A stretch of 64,000 nucleotides of DNA. Origin: Candidatus Palauibacter poriticola. GTDB lineage: Bacteria; Gemmatimonadota; Gemmatimonadetes; Palauibacterales; Palauibacteraceae. Positions 17,819 to 25,237 of the stretch are shown here, piece by piece; within the stretch, counting starts at the first letter, position 1, and each line of letters opens with the position of its first letter. Position numbers and translations under genes: made by a program. The stretch is from positions 1 through 64,000 of the forward strand of contig JAAXHJ010000020.1 of assembly GCA_012270965.1 (NCBI GenBank), written 5' to 3'. Below the pieces are notes generated by a model that was given only the letters and a program-made list of their open reading frames with translations, was not told the DNA's origin and did not search any database.

Positions 17819-19147
17819 GTGGCGGGGGCGGTGGCCTTCCTCACCATGCTCGCATGCGCGCGGGAGATGCCTCCGCCGGGTGCGCGGCCGGACGAAGTCC
17901 CGCCATCCATTGTCCGCATCCGTCCCGCGCCGGATTCGACCGTCATCGACTTCGACGGCGCGCTCGAAATCCGTTTCAGCGAACCCGTGCGGATCCCGAA
18001 CGGCCTCGCCAGAGAGATGTTCGTCAGCCCGATGGAGACGTACGAGGCGGAGACGGGGTTCTCGGATCTGCGTCTTCGGCCGGAGGACGGGTGGCGGGAC
18101 GGCGTCGCGTACTGTTTCACGATCCCGACCGATGGGATCAACGACCTCTTGCGCAACGGGATGGAAGTCCCGGTCGAGTTCTGCTTCTTTACGGGAGAGG
18201 AGATCCCGCATACGCAGGTCGAGGGAGAGGTGATCGACGCGCTGACGGGTCAGCCGCTGCAGGAGGCGCGGGTCATCTTCTGGGCGGGTCCGGATTCCAT
18301 CCCGTACGGCGCGATCTCGGACAGCGCCGGGAGGTTCGTGGCGCGCGGCTTGCCGCCGGGCGAGTACGAGGCCTTCGGATTCGTCGACGGCAATCGCAAT
18401 CTGATTCCCGATCGCGACATCGAGTCCCACGACAGCGCCTCCGTGGCCGCCTCGCCGGAGACCCCGGTGGAGTTGAGGTTCGTCCTGGTGGCGCCGGATA
18501 CGACGCCGCCGCTGCTGGCTCGCGCGCTCGTCGTGGGGAGCGAGACCGTGCAGCTCGAATTCGATGACTATCTCCTCAATCCTCAGCCGGAGGAGCCCGG
18601 GATCGCCCTTCAGGACTCGGCGACGAATGAAGCGCTGGAGATCGTGGGCAGCCTCATCGGTTCGGCCGACGAGGTGAGGTTCCCTCTCGACTCCGCAGCG
18701 CTGGCGGACTCCATTGCGGCAGCGGATTCCGCCGCCGGAGCCGACTCGGCGGCGCTCGGCGACTCCGCCGCGGTCGAAGCGCCGAGCCCGGATTCGGCCG
18801 GGGCCGCGGTCTCCGACTCCGTCGCGGAGGAGGACCCCGTTCTTCCTTCGAGGTTTATCACGGTGCGACTGGCGGCGGCGCTCGACTCCGGCACGTACCG
18901 CGTTTCGGTCACGGGCGTGGTGAACCTGCGCCGCCTCGCGGGAGGGGGCGATACGTCCTTTGTGGCCGAGCCGGAACCCCCGTCCGGCGACTCGGTTGCC
19001 GAGCCGGACTCGGCGGCGTTGGCGGATACGCTCGGGGCGCCGCCGGACACGCTCGGGGCGCCGCCGGACACGCTCGCAAGGGGCGCCCTGCGCGGCGCCC
19101 GAGGGGCCCGGTCGCCCGGTCTCAGAGCGAGGAGGCGGCGCGCATGA
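17819..19147 (+). CDS. Secreted Ig-like and carboxypeptidase-regulatory-like domain protein, probable lipoprotein
   Basis: The 442-residue protein opens with a short hydrophobic segment ending FLTMLAC, a weak lipobox. It then has a bacterial Ig-like domain of the SbsA type (RIRPAPDSTVIDFDGALEIRF; about 25-135), a carboxypeptidase regulatory-like fold (VEGEVIDALTGQPLQEARV to GLPPGEYEAFGFVDGNRN; about 138-210) and a second Ig-like unit split by an Ala/Asp/Ser-rich insert. The tail has tandem DTLGAPP repeats and a run of Arg. Similar proteins decorate the surface of Gemmatimonadota and Bacteroidota. The GTG start follows GGAGG closely. Its stop overlaps selA. Confidence 0.75.
   Translation: MAGAVAFLTMLACAREMPPPGARPDEVPPSIVRIRPAPDSTVIDFDGALEIRFSEPVRIPNGLAREMFVSPMETYEAETGFSDLRLRPEDGWRDGVAYCFTIPTDGINDLLRNGMEVPVEFCFFTGEEIPHTQVEGEVIDALTGQPLQEARVIFWAGPDSIPYGAISDSAGRFVARGLPPGEYEAFGFVDGNRNLIPDRDIESHDSASVAASPETPVELRFVLVAPDTTPPLLARALVVGSETVQLEFDDYLLNPQPEEPGIALQDSATNEALEIVGSLIGSADEVRFPLDSAALADSIAAADSAAGADSAALGDSAAVEAPSPDSAGAAVSDSVAEEDPVLPSRFITVRLAAALDSGTYRVSVTGVVNLRRLAGGGDTSFVAEPEPPSGDSVAEPDSAALADTLGAPPDTLGAPPDTLARGALRGARGARSPGLRARRRRA
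19025..19078 (+). repeat. 21-bp tandem repeat in the lipoprotein C-terminus
   Basis: The unit GACACGCTCGGGGCGCCGCC plus G is present twice (first copy GATACG) and begins a third time. It encodes DTLGAPPDTLGAPPDTLA in a probably disordered tail. Confidence 0.8.
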
Positions 19148-20520
19148 CGGACCCACGCCGCCGGCTCCCCTCGATGGACGCGCTCCTCGGGGAGCCCGGG
19201 GTCGCCGCTTGGGTCGACCGCTATGGCCGCGAGACGGTCAAGGACTCGCTACGCCGGGCCTTGCACCGCACCCGCGCGGAGCCCGGTCCGGAGCGCACGG
19301 GTCCGGTCGATCTCCTTCGCGCTGCGGAACGCGACTTGGAGGCGCGATCCCGGCCCTCGCTAAGGCGGACGCTCAATGGAACGGGCGTCGTGCTCCACAC
19401 CAACCTCGGCCGGGCGCCGCTTGCCGACCCGGCACGCCAGGCGCAAGCGGAGGCCGCCGGCTACGGGAACGTCGAACTCTCCCTCACGACGGGCCGGCGC
19501 GGCTCGCGATACGATCACTGCGGCGAAATCGTCTGCGAGCTGACGGGTGCGGACGCGGCGATCATCGCGAACAACAACGCGGCCGCGGTGGCGCTCGTCG
19601 TGAACGAACTCGCGCGAGGCCGCGACGTGCTCGTGTCCCGCGGGGAACTGGTCGAAATCGGAGGTACGTTCAGGATCCCCGATGTCGTGGGGCGCAGCGG
19701 CGGCCGCTTGCGGGAGGTCGGCACGACGAACCGGACGAGAGTGTCCGATTACGCGGCGGCCATCGACGAATCGACCGGACTCATCCTGCGGGTCCACCCC
19801 TCGAACTACCGGGTCGAAGGCTTCGCGGCCCGTCCGCCCCTTGCGGCATTGGTGTCGCTCGCGAGGGAGCGGGGGGTTCCGCTGGCGCACGATCTTGGCT
19901 CCGGACTGCTTGATTCCGGTCTCCTGCCCGGATTCCCGGAGGGACCCACCGCGCGGGGATCGCTGGCCGCGGGCGTCGACCTCGCGACTTGGAGCGGCGA
20001 CAAGCTCCTCGGGGGTCCCCAGGCCGGGATCATTGCCGGCGACGCGGCGTTGATCGGGCGTTTCCGCCGGAACCCCCTCCTGCGGGCGTTTCGGGTGGAC
20101 AAAACGACGCTCGCCGCCCTCGAAGCGACGCTGATGCTCTACCGCGACTCGGATCTCGCCGTCCGGCGCGTACCGGCGCTGCGCATGCTGCGAGAGCCGG
20201 TAGGGGCGGTCGAGGCCCGCGCGGCCGCCGCGCGTTTCGATCCTCCGGAGCGAAGCGGAGCCCGGGTGGAGGTGATCCGGACCGAGGCGATGGTCGGAGG
20301 GGGCGCCTTCCCCGGGTTCGCGATTCCTTCGGCCGGCTGGGCGGTGACGGGGGTCAATGCGGAGCGGCTCGCGGTGGAGTGCCGGGCCGGCCCCGTCCCG
20401 CTCATCGGCCGCATCGAGCGCGGGGCGTTCATCGTCGATGTGCGGACGCTGCCGGGCGAGGAGACGGCGCGGGCCGGGGAAGCCCTCGTCTCGGCGCTCG
20501 GACGGCTCGCCGGTGTCTGA
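19144..20520 (+). CDS. selA: L-seryl-tRNA(Sec) selenium transferase SelA
   Basis: The 458-residue PLP enzyme has RRTLNGTGVVLHTNLGRAPL, IIANNNAAAVALVVN, AHDLGSGLL and WSGDKLLGGPQAG with the PLP lysine near residue 287. SelA converts Ser-tRNA(Sec) to Sec-tRNA(Sec) using selenophosphate and forms a large ring in the cytoplasm. Its partner SelB is at 62.0 kb; selD and selC are not in the window. ATG 19144 overlaps the upstream stop (ATGA), and purN starts inside its last codons. Confidence 0.97.
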   Translation: MTDPRRRLPSMDALLGEPGVAAWVDRYGRETVKDSLRRALHRTRAEPGPERTGPVDLLRAAERDLEARSRPSLRRTLNGTGVVLHTNLGRAPLADPARQAQAEAAGYGNVELSLTTGRRGSRYDHCGEIVCELTGADAAIIANNNAAAVALVVNELARGRDVLVSRGELVEIGGTFRIPDVVGRSGGRLREVGTTNRTRVSDYAAAIDESTGLILRVHPSNYRVEGFAARPPLAALVSLARERGVPLAHDLGSGLLDSGLLPGFPEGPTARGSLAAGVDLATWSGDKLLGGPQAGIIAGDAALIGRFRRNPLLRAFRVDKTTLAALEATLMLYRDSDLAVRRVPALRMLREPVGAVEARAAAARFDPPERSGARVEVIRTEAMVGGGAFPGFAIPSAGWAVTGVNAERLAVECRAGPVPLIGRIERGAFIVDVRTLPGEETARAGEALVSALGRLAGV

Positions 20521-21196
20521 CGCCGCGCGGATCGCGGTCCTCGCGTCGGGGGGCGGTTCCAACTTCCAAGCCCTCGTCGACCGCTTTCGCCCTGTTGCCG
20601 ACCGCGAGATCGTCGGCGTCATCGCCAGCCGCGAGGGGGCCGGCGTCCTCGAGCGGGCGCGACGGGCCGGGGTGGCGTCGGCGGTCCCGCCGGCGGGGGC
20701 GGCGGTGGCGCCGGCGGGGGCGGCGGGTGGCGAGATGACGACCTTCCTCCTCCGCACGCTTGACGAGTGGCGGAGCGACATCGTGGTCTTGGCCGGCTAC
20801 ATGAAGCTGGTGCCCGAGCCCCTCGTGCGGGCCTACCGGGGACGGATCCTGAACATCCATCCCGCGCTGCTGCCCTCCTTCGGAGGCCGCGGCATGTACG
20901 GTGCCCGCGTGCACCGGGCCGTCATCGAGGCCGGCGTCCGAATCACGGGAGCGACCGTCCACTTCGTCGACGAGGCGTACGACCGGGGTCCGATCCTGTG
21001 CCAATGGCCCGTGCCGGTGCTCGCGGGCGATACTCCGGAAGCCGTCGCGGCCCGCGTACTGGCGGTGGAGCACCGGATCCTGCCGGCGGCCGTCGAAGCG
21101 CTGGCTTCGGGGGCGGTCCGTCTGGAAGCGGAGCGCCGGGTGCGCTGGGTCCGCGAGTGGTTCGATACGGAGACGTTCACCAACCGGGAAGGATGA
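20513..21196 (+). CDS. purN: Phosphoribosylglycinamide formyltransferase PurN
   Basis: The 227-residue protein has RIAVLASGGGSNFQALVD, ILNIHPALLPSFGGRGMYG and VHFVDEAYDRGPIL, carrying the Asn-His and Asp catalytic residues of the folate-dependent GAR transformylase. It performs step three of purine synthesis. An Ala/Gly/Pro insert (SAVPPAGAAVAPAGAAGG) lengthens one loop. I set the start at GTG 20513, overlapping selA by eight bases; the ORF-track start at 20357 lies well inside selA. PurH follows immediately. Confidence 0.95.
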   Translation: MSDAARIAVLASGGGSNFQALVDRFRPVADREIVGVIASREGAGVLERARRAGVASAVPPAGAAVAPAGAAGGEMTTFLLRTLDEWRSDIVVLAGYMKLVPEPLVRAYRGRILNIHPALLPSFGGRGMYGARVHRAVIEAGVRITGATVHFVDEAYDRGPILCQWPVPVLAGDTPEAVAARVLAVEHRILPAAVEALASGAVRLEAERRVRWVREWFDTETFTNREG

Positions 21197-21202
21197 GTGG
21201 GA

Positions 21203-22801
21203 ATGCCGACTGCGCTCGTGAGCGTTTCGGACAAGACGGGAATCGAGGACTTCTGCGCGGGATTGGTCGCGCGGGGCTGGGAGATCGCCTCCACGGGAGG
21301 GACGATGCGGACGCTGCTCGCGGCGGGGCTCGAGGTTGGCGGGGTGAGCGACCTCACCGGCCACCCGGAAATGCTCGATGGACGCGTGAAGACGCTGCAC
21401 CCGAGGGTGCACGGCGGAATCCTCGCCCGGCGCGAGGTGGCCGACGACCTGGATCAACTCGCCGAGCACGGAATGGTCCCCATCGACCTCGTCGCGGTGA
21501 ACCTGTACCCCTTCCGCGAGACCGTGGCCGGCGGGAACGTCGCGCTGGGGGAAGCGCTGGAGCAGATCGACATCGGCGGCCCGGCGATGTTGCGGGCGGC
21601 GGCGAAGAACCATCCATCGGTCTGGCCCGTATGCGATCCGGCCGACTACGGGCGCGTGCTCGAGGCCCTCGCCGCGGGGGCGGCGCCGGAGACGCCGGAG
21701 ACATCGGAGTTGAGGCGGGAGCTGGCGGCCAAGGTGTTCGGGCACACCGCGGCCTATGACGCGGCGATCGCCCGCTACCTCGCGCGGCCGGCCGGAGCGG
21801 CGGATTCGCCCGGCCTCCCGGCGGGCGAGACCGTCACCTCGCTCGTCCGCGTGCAGTCGCTCCGGTACGGTGAGAACCCGGACCAGGAGGGCGCCTTCTT
21901 CCGCGACGGGTCCGGTCCGCCGCGGGGGATTCCCGCCCTCGCGCAACTGCACGGCCGGGAACTCTCCTTCAACAATATTCTCGACGTGGATGGAGCCCTC
22001 ACCGCGATCGCGCCCTTCGTGTCCGGGGGCCGCGCCGCCTGCGCGATCCTGAAGCACTCGACGCCGTGCGGACTCGCCGTCGGCGCATCGCCGCTGGAGG
22101 CGTACGAGAAGGCGCTCGCGTGCGATCCCGTCTCGGCGTTCGGCTCGGTCATCGCCTTCACGGACCCGCTCACGGAGGCCGTCGCGGAAGCCCTCTCGCG
22201 CAACTTCGTGGAATGCGTCGTGGCGCCGGGATACTCGGAGGAGGCGCTCGGCCACCTGCGGGCGAAGAAGAACATTCGGATTCTGAAGCCCGGGGCTGGC
22301 GCGGCGCTGGACGCGAGCGGCCATCTGGTGGAAGGGGCTGAACTCCGCGGCGTGCGCGGCGGGGTTCTGATGCAGGCGGCGCCCCGGCCGGCGCGCGAGG
22401 TGCATCGGGAGGCTCGCGTCCCCACCGCGCGGGCCCCGAGCGACGCCGAGTGGGACGATCTCGCCTTCGCCTGGTCCGCGGTGCAGAGCGTGAAGTCGAA
22501 CGCGATCCTGCTCGCGCGCGACGGGGCGTCGATCGGGATCGGCGCGGGGCAGATGAGCCGCGTCGATTCGGTGGAGATCTCGATCCGCAAGGCCCGGGCG
22601 CAGGGATTCGACGTGGCGGGCGCCGTCCTCGGCTCCGACGCGTTCTTCCCCTTCCGCGACGGCATCGATGCGGCGGCGGCAGCCGGCGTGACGGCGATCG
22701 CGCAACCGGGCGGTTCGAAACGCGACGCGGAGGTCGTCGAGGCCGCGAATGAACACGGCATGGCGATGGTCCTCACCGGACGCCGGCTCTTCCGGCACTA
22801 G
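21203..22801 (+). CDS. purH: Bifunctional AICAR formyltransferase / IMP cyclohydrolase PurH
   Basis: The 532-residue protein has the N-terminal MGS-like cyclohydrolase domain (ALVSVSDKTGIEDF, EIASTGGT, GRVKTLHPRVHGGIL) and the AICAR transformylase domain (SLRYGENPDQ, FNNILDVDGA, ILKHSTPCGLAVG, VKSNAILLA). It catalyses the last two steps of IMP synthesis. The ATG at 21203 has GAAGGA nine bases upstream and is preferred over the GTG at 21197. It forms a coupled unit with purN. Confidence 0.97.
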   Translation: MPTALVSVSDKTGIEDFCAGLVARGWEIASTGGTMRTLLAAGLEVGGVSDLTGHPEMLDGRVKTLHPRVHGGILARREVADDLDQLAEHGMVPIDLVAVNLYPFRETVAGGNVALGEALEQIDIGGPAMLRAAAKNHPSVWPVCDPADYGRVLEALAAGAAPETPETSELRRELAAKVFGHTAAYDAAIARYLARPAGAADSPGLPAGETVTSLVRVQSLRYGENPDQEGAFFRDGSGPPRGIPALAQLHGRELSFNNILDVDGALTAIAPFVSGGRAACAILKHSTPCGLAVGASPLEAYEKALACDPVSAFGSVIAFTDPLTEAVAEALSRNFVECVVAPGYSEEALGHLRAKKNIRILKPGAGAALDASGHLVEGAELRGVRGGVLMQAAPRPAREVHREARVPTARAPSDAEWDDLAFAWSAVQSVKSNAILLARDGASIGIGAGQMSRVDSVEISIRKARAQGFDVAGAVLGSDAFFPFRDGIDAAAAAGVTAIAQPGGSKRDAEVVEAANEHGMAMVLTGRRLFRH

Positions 22802-22871
22802 CCCGGGCTCGGCGGGGCCGCTCCGCGGAGAGGAACGACGGGGGAGCCTAGCGGAGCCGGTTGGCCGAGGG

Positions 22872-22902
22872 TTGCGCGACACGCGGGCCGGAGCGGTTAT
22901 AC
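22872..22902 (+). promoter_or_regulatory. Possible promoter upstream of msrP
   Basis: TTGCGC (22872-22877) and TTATAC (22897-22902) are separated by 19 bases. The -10 is good but the spacing is longer than ideal. It lies in the 194-base gap between purH and msrP, about 95 bases before the msrP start. Confidence 0.3.
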
Positions 22903-22995
22903 TTGGGCATGTGGCTCCGCAGTCGCAGCCGCAGCCGCGGGCGAGGCGGCGGGCGGCCGGCGAGAGCCGGAGGCCGACCGGCAAGGGAGAATCCC

Positions 22996-24027
22996 ATGGC
23001 GAACATTCATATTCCGCCGGGCTGGCGGCTCAGGGAGAGCGAGGCGACGCCGGAGTCAGTGTACCTCGACAGGCGGCAGTTCGTGGCCCGCATGGGTGGG
23101 GGGGCGGTCCTTGCCGCCGCCTCGCTCGCATGCCGGCCGGGCGGGGCGGCGGAGGCCCAGGAGCGCGGCCCCCTCGACAACGTCCCGGAGACCCCGACCG
23201 CGGACCTCTATCCCGTGGCCGTGAACGATCCGCGCTTTACGCCCGGCGAGCGCCACAAGGAGGTTTCGCCCGAGGAGATCGTGGCCACGTACAACAACTT
23301 CTACGAGTTCGGCACGGACAAGGACGGGGTGTGGCGCAACGTCGCCCCCTTCGAGGCCCGCCCGTGGGAACTGGAGGTCACGGGCCTCGTCGAGAACCCG
23401 GGCGTCTACGACCTCGTGGAGCTGGAACGCGCCTTCCCGCTCGAGGAACGGATCTACCGGCACCGCTGCGTGGAGCGGTGGTCCGTCGTCGTGCCCTGGA
23501 TCGGCTTCCCGCTCGCCCGCCTGCTGGAGCGGGTGCAGCCGCGAAACGACGCCCGCTACGTCGGCTTCGTGACCTTCCACCGGCCGGAGCAGGCCTTCGG
23601 CCAGAAGACTCAGACCTGGTATAGGTGGCCCTACTACGAGGGGCTTCGCATGGACGAGGCGATGAACGAACTCGCCTTCGTCGCGACGGGCATGTACGGT
23701 CATCCGCTCCAGAAGCAGAACGGCGCGCCGGTCCGCATCCACGTGCCTTGGAAGTACGGCTACAAGAGCCCAAAGAGCATCGTCCGCATCGATGTCACCG
23801 ACGAGATGCCGAAGACCTTTTGGAACGACCTGCAACCGTCCGAATACGGCTTCTATTCGAACGTGGACCCGGACGTGCCTCATCCGCGCTGGTCCCAGGC
23901 GCAGGAGGAAATCGTCGGTACGGGGCAACGGGTTCCGACGCTCCCGTTCAACGGATACGGTGAATGGGTGGCGGACCTCTACGGCGGTCGCGTGACGCCG
24001 GCCGGCGACGTACCGCACGCCCGCTGA
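22996..24027 (+). CDS. msrP: Protein-methionine-sulfoxide reductase catalytic subunit MsrP (molybdoenzyme)
   Basis: The 343-residue protein has a Tat signal (LDRRQFVARMGGGAVLAAAS) and a sulfite-oxidase-type Mo-cofactor domain with the molybdenum-ligand Cys158 in YRHRCVERWSVVVPWIGFPL, followed by GAPVRIHVPWKYGYKSPKSI. MsrP repairs oxidised methionines in periplasmic proteins. Its usual membrane haem partner MsrQ is not adjacent, so the electron donor is unclear. AAGGGAGA precedes ATG 22996 at normal spacing; the ORF-track extension upstream is low-complexity. Confidence 0.92.
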   Translation: MANIHIPPGWRLRESEATPESVYLDRRQFVARMGGGAVLAAASLACRPGGAAEAQERGPLDNVPETPTADLYPVAVNDPRFTPGERHKEVSPEEIVATYNNFYEFGTDKDGVWRNVAPFEARPWELEVTGLVENPGVYDLVELERAFPLEERIYRHRCVERWSVVVPWIGFPLARLLERVQPRNDARYVGFVTFHRPEQAFGQKTQTWYRWPYYEGLRMDEAMNELAFVATGMYGHPLQKQNGAPVRIHVPWKYGYKSPKSIVRIDVTDEMPKTFWNDLQPSEYGFYSNVDPDVPHPRWSQAQEEIVGTGQRVPTLPFNGYGEWVADLYGGRVTPAGDVPHAR

Positions 24028-24093
24028 GGTTCCGGCGGGCGAGGTTTTTCAATCCGGCGGGGGGCTCCTTGACCCGCCCGCCCTCCCCGGCTA

Positions 24094-24153
24094 GTGTCGC
24101 GTCCCCGGGAATCCGCGAGGTCGAGTAGCCGAGGTGTTTCCGGGACGCGACAC
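24094..24153 (+). repeat. Long inverted repeat upstream of the cytochrome oxidase operon
   Basis: GTGTCGCGTCCCCGGGAA (24094-24111) and TTTCCGGGACGCGACAC (24137-24153) can form a stem of 12 perfect pairs, a one-base bulge and further pairs, with a 25-base loop. It is followed by a second near-palindrome, AGGGTCCCGCGGGCCCT. It lies 75 bases before the coxB start and could be a terminator for msrP, an operator or an mRNA leader structure. Confidence 0.75.
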
Positions 24154-24190
24154 CAGGGTCCCGCGGGCCCTGCGGAGGCGGGGCCCGCCC

Positions 24191-24219
24191 CGAATCGAGA
24201 CTTCCCCGAAACATATATA
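24191..24219 (+). promoter_or_regulatory. Possible promoter for the cytochrome oxidase operon
   Basis: An unusually AT-rich patch ACATATATAGAT includes TATATA at 24214-24219, just 10 bases before the likely TTG start of coxB. No convincing -35 is seen. If used, the transcript would be almost leaderless. Confidence 0.3.
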
Positions 24220-24228
24220 GATACGCCC

Positions 24229-25233
24229 TTGAGACGACGCGCGATCGCAGCGCTCGTGCTTTTTCTGGGGGTTCTGGCCAGCCAGGGTTGCGGCGGCGAA
24301 TACCCGCAATCCGCACTGCACCCCAGTTCGGACTCCGCCACGATCCTCGACCAGCTCTTCGACCAGATCTTCTGGTGGGCGGTCGGCGTGTTCGTCGTGG
24401 TGGAAGGCATCCTCATCTACGTCTTCGTGCGTTTTCGGGAGCGGCCGGGCGACGCGCGGCCCAAGCAGGTCCACGGCCACCTTCTCCTCGAAGTGGGGTG
24501 GACGCTGGCCCCGGCGCTCATCCTCGTGGCCATCGCGATTCCGACCATGCGCGCCATCTTCGTCATCGACCGGTCGACGCCGGATCCGGAAGCCCTCGTC
24601 ATCGAGGTCATCGGCAAGCAGTGGTGGTGGGAGTTCCGTTATCCGGAACTCGGTATCGTGACCGCGAACGAGGCCCACGTCCCCCTGGGCCGCACCATCG
24701 ACCTGCGGCTCCGCTCCGCGGACGTCATGCATTCGTTCTGGGTTCCGCGCCTGGCCGGAAAGCGCGATCTCGTGCCGGGGATCGAGAATCAGCTCTGGTT
24801 CCGGGCCGATTCGGCCGGCGTGTACCACGGACAGTGCGCGGAGTTCTGCGGCACCGCGCACGCTCTCATGGGAATGCGCCTGGTCGTGGACGAACCCGAG
24901 GACTTCGAGCGCTGGGCCCGGGCGAATACGGCGCCCGCTTCGGCACCGGGCGCGGCGGAGGCGAGGGCGGGTCAGGGCGTGTTCATGGCGAACGCGTGCG
25001 TGAGCTGTCACGCGGTGAGGGGGACGCCGGCGGCGGGGCGGTTCGGCCCCGACCTCACGCACTTCGGAAGCCGGCTCACGATCGCCTCCGGCGTCCTTGA
25101 GAACACGCCCGAGAACCTGGCGCGCTGGCTGGATTCCACTCAGCACGTGAAGCCCGGGAATCCGATGCCCGAGGTCGAACTGAGCGACGCGCAGATTCGG
25201 CAGCTCGTCGCCTATCTGGGCTCGCTCCGTTAG
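24229..25233 (+). CDS. coxB: Cytochrome c oxidase subunit II with fused cytochrome c domain (caa3 type)
   Basis: The 334-residue protein has a lipoprotein-type signal (GVLASQGC), two membrane helices (about 40-60 and 85-105), the CuA cupredoxin domain (KQWWWEFRYPE, MHSFWVPRL, GQCAEFCGTAHALM) and a C-terminal cytochrome c domain with CVSCH near residue 257 and a Met ligand in NPMPEV. The fused haem domain marks a caa3 oxidase that accepts electrons directly or from small cytochromes. I prefer the TTG at 24229. The ORF-track start at 24094 would translate the inverted repeat. No Shine-Dalgarno sequence is visible. Confidence 0.95.
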   Translation: MRRRAIAALVLFLGVLASQGCGGEYPQSALHPSSDSATILDQLFDQIFWWAVGVFVVVEGILIYVFVRFRERPGDARPKQVHGHLLLEVGWTLAPALILVAIAIPTMRAIFVIDRSTPDPEALVIEVIGKQWWWEFRYPELGIVTANEAHVPLGRTIDLRLRSADVMHSFWVPRLAGKRDLVPGIENQLWFRADSAGVYHGQCAEFCGTAHALMGMRLVVDEPEDFERWARANTAPASAPGAAEARAGQGVFMANACVSCHAVRGTPAAGRFGPDLTHFGSRLTIASGVLENTPENLARWLDSTQHVKPGNPMPEVELSDAQIRQLVAYLGSLR

Positions 25234-25237
25234 CGCC

